DNA from: Cetobacterium sp. UBA6069
GTDB lineage: Bacteria > Fusobacteriota > Fusobacteriia > Fusobacteriales > Fusobacteriaceae
NCBI GenBank assembly: GCA_002428805.1
Contig: DIXX01000020.1
Span: forward strand, 1-12,052
Direction: 5' to 3'
DNA: 12,052 nucleotides
A model generated the notes under the pieces. The model had not been told where the DNA came from. It saw only the letters and a program-made list of their open reading frames with translations, and searched no databases. The translations under genes were made by a program, and so were the position numbers. Below, piece after piece: positions 1-6,178 of this stretch (the stretch's first letter is position 1; every line of letters starts with the position of its first letter).

Positions 1-102
1 ATTCTATTATTTAATATTTAAAGGTCTTACATAGGTACCTAATATTAGTTGGATTAAATGGAGATTTATTACATGAAATCATAAATTTTATGGAGGTATC
101 AA

Positions 103-303
103 ATGAAAGGTACAGTTAAATGGTTCAACCAAGAGAAAGGATTCGGATTCATCACTGGTGAAGATGGAAAGGACGTTTTCGCACACTTCTCTCAAATTCA
201 AAAAGATGGATTCAAAACTCTTAACGAAGGAGAAGAAGTTACTTTCGATGTAACTGAGGGAGCTAAAGGACCTCAAGCTACAAACATAACTGTTGCAAAG
301 TAA
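103..303 (+). CDS. csp: CspA-type cold-shock protein (single CSD domain)
   Basis: This is a 66-residue single-domain nucleic-acid chaperone that would bind single-stranded RNA/DNA in the cytoplasm and melt mRNA secondary structure. The whole protein is one cold-shock domain of normal length. It opens MKGTVKWFN, with the RNP1 motif KGFGFI at residues 12-17 and RNP2 VFAHF at residues 25-29. The start is set by a GGAGG at 92-96 six bases before the ATG. The gene is monocistronic, because a strong terminator follows eight bases after the stop. Its codon use (TTC, CTT, CAA) looks smoother than its neighbours', as expected for a highly expressed gene. Bases 1-102 are an AT-rich leader with a short TAGGTACCTA palindrome at 32-41. 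I found no convincing promoter there, so it may lie further upstream. Whether it is cold-induced cannot be seen. Confidence 0.97.
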   Translation: MKGTVKWFNQEKGFGFITGEDGKDVFAHFSQIQKDGFKTLNEGEEVTFDVTEGAKGPQATNITVAK

Positions 304-310
304 TTTTATA

Positions 311-334
311 AGGAGCTTAGGCTCCTTTTTTTTT
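311..334 (+). terminator. Rho-independent terminator of csp
   Basis: A 6-bp perfect stem AGGAGC/GCTCCT (311-316 with 321-326) closes a TTAG loop and is followed by an uninterrupted run of T to 334. It sits just after the csp stop codon. Confidence 0.93.
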
Positions 335-373
335 GAATTTTTTATTAATAATAAGTTAAATTAAAAAAATATA

Positions 374-412
374 TTTTCATTTTTTATAAAATTATGATAA
401 AATTATCATAAT
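374..412 (+). promoter_or_regulatory. Putative promoter with perfect inverted-repeat operator upstream of the AGCS symporter
   Basis: A perfect inverted repeat of two 10-bp arms (attatgataa at 391-400, ttatcataat at 403-412) with a 2-bp centre lies 25 bases before the start codon of the symporter. A plausible promoter, TTTTCA at 374-379 with an 18-base spacer and TAAAAT at 398-403, puts the -10 box inside the repeat. A dimeric repressor bound here would block transcription. The repeat is seen directly, and the operator role is inferred. It vaguely resembles a Fur/PerR-type box (TGATAA and TTATCA half sites), but the half-site spacing is one base shorter than the usual 7-1-7 Fur form. Confidence 0.5.
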
Positions 413-437
413 ATAAATTATGAGGGGGGAAATATTG

Positions 438-1820
438 ATGAATTCAGTAGTAAATTTTTTAAATGACATTCTTTGGAGCTATGTTCTTATAGCAATGTTA
501 CTATTTGTGGGAACATATTTTACTTTAAAAACAAAATTTGTACAAATTAGATATTTTACTCAAATGATTAAAATACTTGGTGATAGTGTAGGACAAAAAG
601 GTGGAGTATCATCATTTAAAGCTTTCTGTATAAGTACAGCTTCTAGAGTAGGAACTGGAAATTTAGCAGGAGTAGCAATTGCAATAGCTTCAGGAGGCCC
701 AGGAGCAATTTTCTGGATGTGGTTAATCGCTATAATAGGTGGGGCTTCAAGTTTTGTGGAAAGTACATTAGCACAAATCTATAAAATTAAAGATGGAGAT
801 GCTTTTAGAGGTGGTCCAGCTTATTATATGGAGAAAGCATTAAATAAAAAATGGATGGGAGTAGCATTTTCGATATTAATTTCAATAACATTTGGATTAA
901 TTTTTAACTCTGTTCAATCAAATACAATTTCATTAGCATTCCATGAAGCATTCAAAATGGATAGAACAATCATAGGTGTTATTTTGGCAATAGCAACAGG
1001 AGTTATAATTTTTGGTGGAGTTCAAAGAATTGCAAACTTTAGTGCTGCAGTTGTTCCAGTAATGGCAACGCTATATATAATAATTTCAATGTATGTTGTT
1101 GTTAAAAATATCGGTATGGTTCCAGAGATATTTAGAGATATAATAGAAAACGCATTTGGAATAAGACAAGCTGTAGGTGGAGGAATCGGAGCTGCAATAA
1201 TGACAGGAGTAAAAAGAGGATTATTTTCAAATGAGGCTGGAATGGGATCAGCACCAAATGCAGCAGCAGCAGCAGAAACTTCACACCCTGTAAAGCAAGG
1301 ATTTGTTCAAACGTTAGGAGTATTTACAGATACAATTCTAATCTGTTCTTGTACAGCGTTTATGGTTTTAATCTCAGGGGCTCATAAAACAGAGGGATTA
1401 ACAGGAATTCAATTAACACAGAATGCTTTAAGCTCTCAAGTAGGGAATTGGGGAAATGTATTTATAGCTGTATGTATATTACTATTTGCATTTAGTTCAA
1501 TAATTGGAAATTATTATTATGGAGAAACAAATATAGAGTTTTTAACATCAAATAAATCTTGGTTGAATCTTTATAGAGCTGGAGTTGTAGGAATGGTAAT
1601 GTTTGGATCGGTAGGAGAACTAGCTTTAATATGGAATATGGCAGATTTATTTATGGGGCTTATGGCGGTATTAAATCTGATTGCAATCTTCTTACTAGGA
1701 AAAGTTGTATTTGAGGCTTTAAAAGACTACAATTCTCAAAAAAATAATGGAATGGATCCAGTATTTAATAAAAACGATATAGATATGCCTTATGGTGAGA
1801 GAGTTGAATGTTGGGATTAA
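438..1820 (+). CDS. Sodium:alanine/glycine symporter, AGCS family
   Basis: This is a polytopic inner-membrane amino-acid transporter of the AGCS family (AlsT/DagA/AgcS relatives), expected to import alanine or glycine with Na+. It is about 460 residues long, normal for the family. The family signature is clear at residues 70-96: RVGTGNLAGVAIAI followed by GGPGAIFWMW. The conserved FSNEAGMGSAPNAAAA stretch lies just past the middle. About ten or eleven hydrophobic segments can be followed. The start chosen is the ATG at 438, because a strong GAGGGGGG (422-429) sits eight bases upstream. An in-frame ATG at 420 overlaps this ribosome binding site and is unlikely to be used. The gene stands alone between the csp terminator and the tRNA promoter. 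Exact substrate (Ala, Gly or D-Ala) cannot be read from the sequence. Confidence 0.95.
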   Translation: MNSVVNFLNDILWSYVLIAMLLFVGTYFTLKTKFVQIRYFTQMIKILGDSVGQKGGVSSFKAFCISTASRVGTGNLAGVAIAIASGGPGAIFWMWLIAIIGGASSFVESTLAQIYKIKDGDAFRGGPAYYMEKALNKKWMGVAFSILISITFGLIFNSVQSNTISLAFHEAFKMDRTIIGVILAIATGVIIFGGVQRIANFSAAVVPVMATLYIIISMYVVVKNIGMVPEIFRDIIENAFGIRQAVGGGIGAAIMTGVKRGLFSNEAGMGSAPNAAAAAETSHPVKQGFVQTLGVFTDTILICSCTAFMVLISGAHKTEGLTGIQLTQNALSSQVGNWGNVFIAVCILLFAFSSIIGNYYYGETNIEFLTSNKSWLNLYRAGVVGMVMFGSVGELALIWNMADLFMGLMAVLNLIAIFLLGKVVFEALKDYNSQKNNGMDPVFNKNDIDMPYGERVECWD

Positions 1821-1832
1821 TTAAATTAAGTA

Positions 1833-1861
1833 TTGACTAAAATCTTAAAATACTGTAAAAT
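1833..1861 (+). promoter_or_regulatory. Promoter of tRNA-Arg
   Basis: TTGACT at 1833-1838, a 17-base spacer and TAAAAT at 1856-1861 form a near-consensus sigma-70 promoter. Transcription would begin about seven bases before the mature tRNA 5' end at 1875. Confidence 0.8.
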
Positions 1862-1874
1862 TTTATATGGTTGC

Positions 1875-1951
1875 GCCTCTATAGCTCAATTGGATAGAGC
1901 ATCTGACTTCGGATCAGAGGGTTATGGGTTCGATCCCTGTTGGGGGCGCCA
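1875..1951 (+). tRNA. tRNA-Arg, anticodon UCG (reads CGA)
   Basis: I folded this cloverleaf by hand. The acceptor is 1875-1881 with 1941-1947 (7 pairs, several G-U). The D stem is GCTC/GAGC (1884-1887, 1897-1900). The anticodon stem is TCTGA/TCAGA with loop CTTCGGA, giving anticodon TCG at 1909-1911. The variable loop has 5 bases. The T arm is 1924-1940 with loop TTCGATC. G73 and an encoded CCA occupy 1948-1951. All canonical positions fit. It has its own promoter and terminator, so it is a single-gene transcript. Confidence 0.95.
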
Positions 1952-1977
1952 CAGAAATTATATAACTAATAAAGATT

Positions 1978-2004
1978 AAGCTTAGATTATTCTAAGCTTT
2001 TTTT
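1978..2004 (+). terminator. Rho-independent terminator of tRNA-Arg, overlapping the end of the convergent gene
   Basis: A perfect 9-bp stem (AAGCTTAGA at 1978-1986 with TCTAAGCTT at 1991-1999) with a 4-base loop is followed by T's to 2004. The right arm also encodes the last codons of the convergent minus-strand gene, and its TAA stop lies in the loop (1987-1989). Confidence 0.88.
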
Positions 2005-2775
2005 GTTAAGATAAATATAAAAATTTTTGAATGGATTGTAAAAATATCTGAAAATATTCATTTTCACTTTATAATATATAACAGCAAGAGTTTCTCTAAG
2101 GAACATACTAACTTTACTTTTGTTAGGTGTGTCTGCATAGATTGCATTCAATTTAAAATCTATATTTTTTGCAAAAAATTTAACACGATACATATGAAAG
2201 TCGTTACTAATAATTCCGACAGATGAAATTTTTTTAGGTATAATTTTTTTAGAAAATAAAAGATTTTCTAAAGTAGTGCTAGATTTATTTTCTTCAATAA
2301 TATTTTTAGTGGGAATAGAAGCTTTCAAAAGATAATTTTTCATAGCTTTACTTTCAGATATAATTTCATCCTTACCCTTTCCTCCAGAAACAATAAAGAT
2401 AGTATCTGGGTATTTTTTATAATATTTTATAGCTTTATCCAAACGATATCTTAAAATTTTTTTTGGTTCAACTCCACGTAAACCTGCTCCTAAAATTATA
2501 ACATATTCATTTTTTGTTTCTCTGTTTTTAGAATTATGTATGTCGCAAATAATAGTTCCTAAAGTAAAAATGAAAATAGAGCTAAAAATAAATATACTTC
2601 TTTTAACAAAAGTTTTTATAAATTTATTTTGCTTTGAAATAAAATAAATATAAAAACTAATAAAAAAATACAAAATTATTAATATATTTATAAAAAATGA
2701 AGATGGAAATTTTTGTTTGTAAAAATAGAAAAAATATAAAATAAAAAAGTGAACCAAGATTTTAAAGAAAATCAT
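1987..2775 (-). CDS. DUF218 / YdcF-SanA-ElyC family membrane protein
   Basis: This 262-residue protein has an N-terminal membrane region of about three hydrophobic helices (roughly residues 4-19, 26-48 and 57-78) and a DUF218 domain. The family motifs are visible in order: ILGAGLRG (94-101), LRYRLDKA (108-115), VSGGKGKDEIISES (129-142), SSTTLEN (165-171) and SNDFHMYR (190-197). Relatives (SanA, ElyC, YdcF) are envelope proteins linked to cell-wall polymer synthesis or vancomycin sensitivity, with no settled biochemistry. The start is the ATG at 2775 because GGAGG (2781-2785) lies five bases upstream. An in-frame TTG at 2787 would leave no ribosome binding site. The coding end runs into the tRNA terminator. 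It is extremely rich in Ile, Phe and Lys, and appears to be a single-gene transcript. Confidence 0.85.
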   Translation of the reverse strand: MIFFKILVHFFILYFFYFYKQKFPSSFFINILIILYFFISFYIYFISKQNKFIKTFVKRSIFIFSSIFIFTLGTIICDIHNSKNRETKNEYVIILGAGLRGVEPKKILRYRLDKAIKYYKKYPDTIFIVSGGKGKDEIISESKAMKNYLLKASIPTKNIIEENKSSTTLENLLFSKKIIPKKISSVGIISNDFHMYRVKFFAKNIDFKLNAIYADTPNKSKVSMFLRETLAVIYYKVKMNIFRYFYNPFKNFYIYLNKKSLE

Positions 2776-2873
2776 AAAAACCTCCAATAAAAAATTATAA
2801 AAATATAAAGTATTAGATTTATTCTACAGCATAAGCGGCCAAAAATCTATATACAATATAAAAGGTTATTTTT

Positions 2874-2901
2874 AAAAATCCCTCCTAAAATAGCAGGAGG
2901 G
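2874..2901 (-). terminator. Rho-independent terminator of the ybaK-AEC operon
   Basis: On the minus strand a perfect 7-bp stem CCCTCCT/AGGAGGG (2895-2901 with 2880-2886) with an 8-base loop is followed by A and five T's. It begins six bases beyond the stop codon of the AEC transporter gene. Confidence 0.9.
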
Positions 2902-2907
2902 AAGTTA

Positions 2908-3939
2908 TTAAATATTTAAAATATTTAAAAAAGCAATAAGAGTTGGAATTGTAAGTAAACTAAATATTGTTGAGAGAAGAGAGCAACTAGATGTAAGAAG
3001 TGGCTCTCGATTATATTTTAAAGAATAAGCTATAATAACTGAGGCTGTTGGGGTTCCCATCATAACAGTTATAACTCCGAGACTTTCTTTAGAAAGATTT
3101 AAGATATTAAATAGATTAAAGATATAAATAGTAGCTAAAATAAAAATTGGAATAAATACAGTTTTTATAATTGAAAATTGCCAAGCCACATTACTTTTGA
3201 ATGATTCTTTAATAGAGAGCTCAGATAATTTTAGTCCTGCAGCTAACCAAGATAAAGGAGAGCATAGGCTCGCTAGAAAACTGAGAGGTTTATATATCCA
3301 AAATGCAGTTTTATCAATTCTTAAAAATGCATAATTTTGTCCACTTGTGTTTACTTGAGGAAGATATTCTTGAAATATCCATATAAACAATCCTAAAAAA
3401 GTTGCTAAAATAACTGGATTAAGTAACATTGATTTTATATTTTTATTATCCATTTTAACCCCAGACATTTTAATAAAACCATATGAATATAATAAGATTC
3501 TATATGGAATAGAAAAAATCGAAGAATAAATTATTCCTAAATCTCCATATAAAGCTTGTACAATAGGAATACCAAAGACAGTTATTCCACCAAAAACTGA
3601 CATCATTTTTAATGTTAGTTGTTTTTCGGTGTCTAAATTTTTATAAAAAAGTTGTCCTATTAGAATTAAAATTAAATGGATAAGAAAACTCCAAATTAAA
3701 ATGTTTAAACCATTTCTAAATGTAGTTTTGTCAAAATCTTTCATAAAAGCATTGAATGATAATGCAGGTATAGAAAGAGATAGAATAATTTCTCCTAATG
3801 GAATAGAAAAAGAACTTTTAACTTTTTCGGTTTTTCCTAAATAAAAACCTAATATCATAATAGAGATAGATGATGACATAACTCCAATGATATTTTTATC
3901 TGATAAGATAGAGATAAGTATATTTGTTGTTGTATTCAT
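2908..3939 (-). CDS. AEC (auxin efflux carrier) family transporter
   Basis: This 343-residue integral inner-membrane protein has about ten hydrophobic helices in two halves, fitting the bacterial AEC/malate-permease group (Pfam Mem_trans). Supporting features are the early GFYLGKTEK turn, the PLGEIILSLSIPALSF helix, GGITVFGIPIVQALYGD near residue 120-135, and a late MMGTPTASVIIAYSL stretch typical of the family's last helices. The family exports or takes up organic anions such as malate or lactate, and the substrate here cannot be told. AGGAGTG (3947-3953) lies seven bases before the ATG. It follows the ybaK gene by only 19 bases and shares its transcript, ending at the 2874-2901 terminator. 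Confidence 0.88.
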   Translation of the reverse strand: MNTTTNILISILSDKNIIGVMSSSISIMILGFYLGKTEKVKSSFSIPLGEIILSLSIPALSFNAFMKDFDKTTFRNGLNILIWSFLIHLILILIGQLFYKNLDTEKQLTLKMMSVFGGITVFGIPIVQALYGDLGIIYSSIFSIPYRILLYSYGFIKMSGVKMDNKNIKSMLLNPVILATFLGLFIWIFQEYLPQVNTSGQNYAFLRIDKTAFWIYKPLSFLASLCSPLSWLAAGLKLSELSIKESFKSNVAWQFSIIKTVFIPIFILATIYIFNLFNILNLSKESLGVITVMMGTPTASVIIAYSLKYNREPLLTSSCSLLSTIFSLLTIPTLIAFLNILNI

Positions 3940-3958
3940 TAGTTTTCACTCCTGTTAT

Positions 3959-4438
3959 TTATTCAACTATAAGATTAGTAGTTATCATTTTAAGAAATTT
4001 GATTAAATCTTTTGGATTTATTTTTATTTGTAAACCTCTTTGTCCACCGCTTACAAATATAAAATCTTTATCTAAACAACTTTCATGAATTAAAGATTGG
4101 TGCCTTTTTTTTATTCCAATTGGCGAGCAACCACCTCTTATATATCCAGTTTTGTCTTTTAATTTACTGAGTTCGAGCATTTCTACTTTTTTTGATTTAA
4201 CGATAGAAGCAACTTTTTTTAAATCTACTTCGTCACTTCCAGGAACACAAGCAATAAATAACTCACCTTTATCGTTTGTAATAGCAAGTGTTTTAAAAAC
4301 TTTGGTAATATCAGTACCAGTTTTAGAAGCAACATTGATTGCACCTAATTCATTTTCATTAACTTCGTACTCGATAATATCATAGTGTATCTTAGCTTTA
4401 TCAAGCTCTCTCATAGCATTAGTTTTTTTAATAGACAT
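3959..4438 (-). CDS. ybaK: Cys-tRNA(Pro)/aminoacyl-tRNA deacylase, YbaK/EbsC family
   Basis: This 159-residue cytoplasmic protein is a single YbaK/ProX editing domain, of normal length. It would hydrolyse mischarged tRNA such as Cys-tRNA(Pro) in trans. K49 in TKVFKTLAI matches the essential lysine of the H. influenzae YbaK enzyme (Lys46 as I recall). The GGCSPIGIKK motif near residue 102 forms the glycine-rich part of the pocket, and the C-terminal SGGQRGLQIKINP is also family-typical. The ribosome binding site AAGGGAG (4444-4450) precedes the ATG by five bases. It is the first gene of a two-gene operon with the AEC transporter. Two possible promoters lie upstream. Confidence 0.93.
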   Translation of the reverse strand: MSIKKTNAMRELDKAKIHYDIIEYEVNENELGAINVASKTGTDITKVFKTLAITNDKGELFIACVPGSDEVDLKKVASIVKSKKVEMLELSKLKDKTGYIRGGCSPIGIKKRHQSLIHESCLDKDFIFVSGGQRGLQIKINPKDLIKFLKMITTNLIVE

Positions 4439-4540
4439 ATCTACTCCCTTTCTAGTTAAAATTTATTTTTGTCCATTGGTGCTGTATAATTTATTTTAAA
4501 TAATTTTGAAGTGAATATTTATAAAGTAAAAAGAGGCATA

Positions 4541-4609
4541 TTTAAAAGTATACATCGCTAATGGTCAAAAATAAAAATTTACTTTATCAAAAATCTAATT
4601 TAGATTATA
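4541..4609 (-). promoter_or_regulatory. Candidate promoters of the ybaK-AEC operon
   Basis: On the minus strand, TGGTATAAT (4604-4612) is a good extended -10 box, but its -35 region is weak, and it would leave a leader of about 160 bases. A second candidate is TTGACC (4563-4568) with a poor AT-rich -10 about 16-17 bases on, near 4541-4546. I cannot choose between them. Confidence 0.4.
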
Positions 4610-4641
4610 CCACAGTAAGCATCTAAAAAAATATACAAAAG

Positions 4642-4670
4642 TTGCTTTTTGTTGTAAAAACATTTATAAT
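4642..4670 (+). promoter_or_regulatory. Promoter of the small exported-protein gene
   Basis: TTGCTT at 4642-4647, exactly 17 bases, then a perfect TATAAT at 4665-4670. The expected start of transcription is about 4677, leaving a leader of roughly 20 bases to the ATG at 4699. This also shows that any longer reading of that gene from 4642 would fall within the promoter. Confidence 0.8.
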
Positions 4671-4698
4671 ATATTATCAAAATTTAAGGAGTGATAAG

Positions 4699-5097
4699 AT
4701 GAAGAAAGCTATACTATCGTTACTACTTCTACTGTCGTCATTGAGCTATGCAAGCTGGTGGGGAGGGTTAGATGGTGGTACAAGGGCTGCTATAGTAACT
4801 GGATCTGCTCTAATACTAGGATCGCAATACAACCAAAGTGAATATAGACATCAACAAGATTTAAGAAGATTAGATACGCAGATTCGTAGAGGCTATGAAA
4901 GGCAGGCTGTAATAGAGAATGCAAACCGAAAGTATTCAAATATACCTGCTCCAGGATATTTATACGAGGCTCCAAGACCTGTTCAACAAAATTATAATCA
5001 TAATAGAAGAGGTTCGGGAGCTAGAATTATATATTCAGATCAAAGAAGCCAAATTTTAGAGATGGCAGATGGAACTAGAATAGTAGTAAATCAATAG
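4699..5097 (+). CDS. Small exported protein of unknown function
   Basis: I do not recognise this 132-residue protein. It opens with a clear Sec signal peptide (MKKAILSLLLLLSSLSYA, probable cleavage SYA|S near residue 18). A WWGGLDGG patch and a moderately hydrophobic, glycine/alanine-rich stretch (about 26-42) follow. The middle is polar and rich in Arg, Gln and Tyr (about 45-100) with likely helical and Pro/Asn-rich parts. The end contains a short beta-like motif, ILEMADGTRIVVNQ. The mature protein is basic, and no cysteine is seen, so it is not a lipoprotein. The start is the ATG at 4699, with AAGGAG (4686-4691) seven bases upstream. It has its own near-consensus promoter and terminator, so it is a single gene. 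A periplasmic or outer-surface role is inferred. Confidence 0.75.
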   Translation: MKKAILSLLLLLSSLSYASWWGGLDGGTRAAIVTGSALILGSQYNQSEYRHQQDLRRLDTQIRRGYERQAVIENANRKYSNIPAPGYLYEAPRPVQQNYNHNRRGSGARIIYSDQRSQILEMADGTRIVVNQ

Positions 5098-5101
5098 TAA
5101 C

Positions 5102-5134
5102 AAAAAAGGAGAGTTTACTTAACTCTCCTTTTTT
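5102..5134. terminator. Bidirectional rho-independent terminator
   Basis: A perfect 14-bp stem (5102-5115 with 5121-5134, core AAGGAGAGTT/AACTCTCCTT) with loop TACTT has an A-run on the left and a T-run on the right. It can stop both the plus-strand exported-protein gene and the minus-strand transcript coming from the PP-loop gene and gltS remnant. Confidence 0.92.
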
Positions 5135-5145
5135 ATTACTATTGA

Positions 5146-5382
5146 TTATGATAACATATTTATAAATATGGTTATAATTGAAGCGTTTACAAAATCAATG
5201 AATAAAGAGCCAACAAGAGGCAAAGCAAAGAATGCGGTTGGCGAAGGCCCGTTAGCGGCTGTAAAAGACTCCATATTGGCCATAGCGTTCGGAGTAGCTC
5301 CCATTCCAAACCCACAATGCCCTACGGCCATAACAGCGGCGTCATAGTCTTTTCCCATCATTCTAAATGTTACAAAATCTCC
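5146..5382 (-). pseudogene. gltS: gltS remnant: C-terminal end of a sodium/glutamate symporter
   Basis: Only the last ~79 codons of a GltS-type sodium:glutamate symporter survive, out of the usual ~400. The reading frame GDFVTFR (5362-5382) leads into MMGKDYDAAVMAVGHCGFG and then GATPNAMANM, AANGPSP and a final hydrophobic helix, all very characteristic of the GltS C-terminus. The natural stop codon is intact. No start with a proper ribosome binding site exists: the ATG at 5361 has GGAG only about 15 bases away, inside the upstream gene. The remnant overlaps the last codons of the Dph6-like gene in another frame, so a deletion or insertion appears to have joined the two. Residue quality is high and there is no stop or frameshift inside, so the event looks recent. 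A non-functional product is inferred. Confidence 0.88.
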
Positions 5383-6017
5383 AAAATAAGAGAGTTTTCA
5401 TTTGTAATTTTCATTGAATTTTTAAATAAAATTTCTTTTGAAAAAATAGGACCGTTATAAACAAAAGTGTGATACTCACCATTTTCACCACAAATATCTG
5501 AACCTGTAGATTTGATTTCTTCGATAAGATCATAATTTAAAGTTTTTCCTAAGAAATCTGAGCTTAGATTATTTAAATTAACTTTTTTTATAATAGCTTT
5601 GTATCCCAAGTCTATAAACTCTTTAACTAATTGTTCTCTATTATTTTGCCATAGAGGAAAAATTGATTTTAATTTTGTATTGTTACATCTTTCTTCACCC
5701 CATTTTCTGTGATGCTCGATATCTATATCACCAAAGACACAACCTTCTGCTCCTAATGTTTTCATGCTTTTTAATGCATTCTCAAATGATTTTTCGTAAT
5801 TATCCCCCTCGCATTCAACAATAAGTAGAGGAATACTTGTAGAAGATGAAACTTGTTTTAAAAGATCTATTGAAATATCATGGAACCAAGATTCACCTTT
5901 ACTTTTATTTATTGTTGTCATAAGAGCAATCGGCTCATATCCAAGTGAGATTGCTTTATGTAAAGATAACATACTATCCTTTCCCCCGCTAAAAGAAACC
6001 ACAACTTTTATACCCAT
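5370..6017 (-). CDS. Dph6-like PP-loop ATP pyrophosphatase (annotated as diphthine--ammonia ligase)
   Basis: This 215-residue cytoplasmic enzyme belongs to the adenine nucleotide alpha-hydrolase superfamily. The PP-loop SGGKDS is at residues 10-15. The Dph6/DUF71 marks follow: FGDID (about 95-99), the EHHRKWGEERC stretch, FPLW, and CGENGEYHTFV (about 176-186) near the C-terminus. In eukaryotes and archaea the family amidates diphthine on elongation factor 2. Bacteria lack diphthamide, so the bacterial substrate is unknown and the usual name should not be taken literally. The start is the ATG at 6017, with GGAGGA (6022-6027) four bases away. The in-frame ATG at 6029 overlaps that site. It has a strong promoter (6053-6081). 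Its last four codons overlap the gltS remnant out of frame, so its C-terminus may have been altered by the same event. Confidence 0.88.
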   Translation of the reverse strand: MGIKVVVSFSGGKDSMLSLHKAISLGYEPIALMTTINKSKGESWFHDISIDLLKQVSSSTSIPLLIVECEGDNYEKSFENALKSMKTLGAEGCVFGDIDIEHHRKWGEERCNNTKLKSIFPLWQNNREQLVKEFIDLGYKAIIKKVNLNNLSSDFLGKTLNYDLIEEIKSTGSDICGENGEYHTFVYNGPIFSKEILFKNSMKITNENSLILEIL

Positions 6018-6052
6018 AAAATCCTCCATAAAATTTAATCTATTATGACAAT

Positions 6053-6081
6053 ATTATAGAGAATTAAATCTATAAAGACAA
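6053..6081 (-). promoter_or_regulatory. Promoter of the Dph6-like gene
   Basis: On the minus strand TTGTCT (6076-6081), a 17-base spacer and a perfect TATAAT (6053-6058) lie about 35 bases before the start codon. Confidence 0.75.
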
Positions 6082-6116
6082 GAGGAATTTAAAAAAATAA
6101 AAGAAAAAAGGAAGCG

Positions 6117-6146
6117 ATGACAAGTTGTAGTAGATAGGGATATATA
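6117..6146 (+). promoter_or_regulatory. Candidate promoter of the 124-residue hypothetical gene
   Basis: ATGACA (6117-6122) and TATATA (6141-6146) are 18 bases apart, about 30 bases before the start codon. It is divergent from the Dph6-like promoter. The match is moderate. Confidence 0.5.
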
Positions 6147-6178
6147 ACCTATAAAAACTAGAGTTGAGGAGGTAAAAA

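Noticed and set aside
88..276. Minus-strand open frame antisense to the cold-shock gene
   Set aside because: It is fully covered by a strongly conserved Csp gene on the other strand and has no family-like sequence.
391..412. Reading the AGCS palindrome as a Fur box
   Set aside because: Half sites resemble it, but the centre is two bases in place of one and the gene is not iron-related; left as an unassigned operator.
1258..1275. GCA/GCAGCAGCAG-like microsatellite in the symporter gene
   Set aside because: It encodes the conserved alanine run in APNAAAAAETSHP of AGCS transporters, so it reflects protein constraint.
4152..4385. Plus-strand open frame inside ybaK
   Set aside because: It is antisense to a clear YbaK domain, with no own promoter or recognisable protein features.
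4642..4698. Upstream extension of the small exported protein to a TTG at 4642
   Set aside because: It would read through the -35/-10 promoter and destroy the signal peptide; the ATG at 4699 has a good ribosome binding site.
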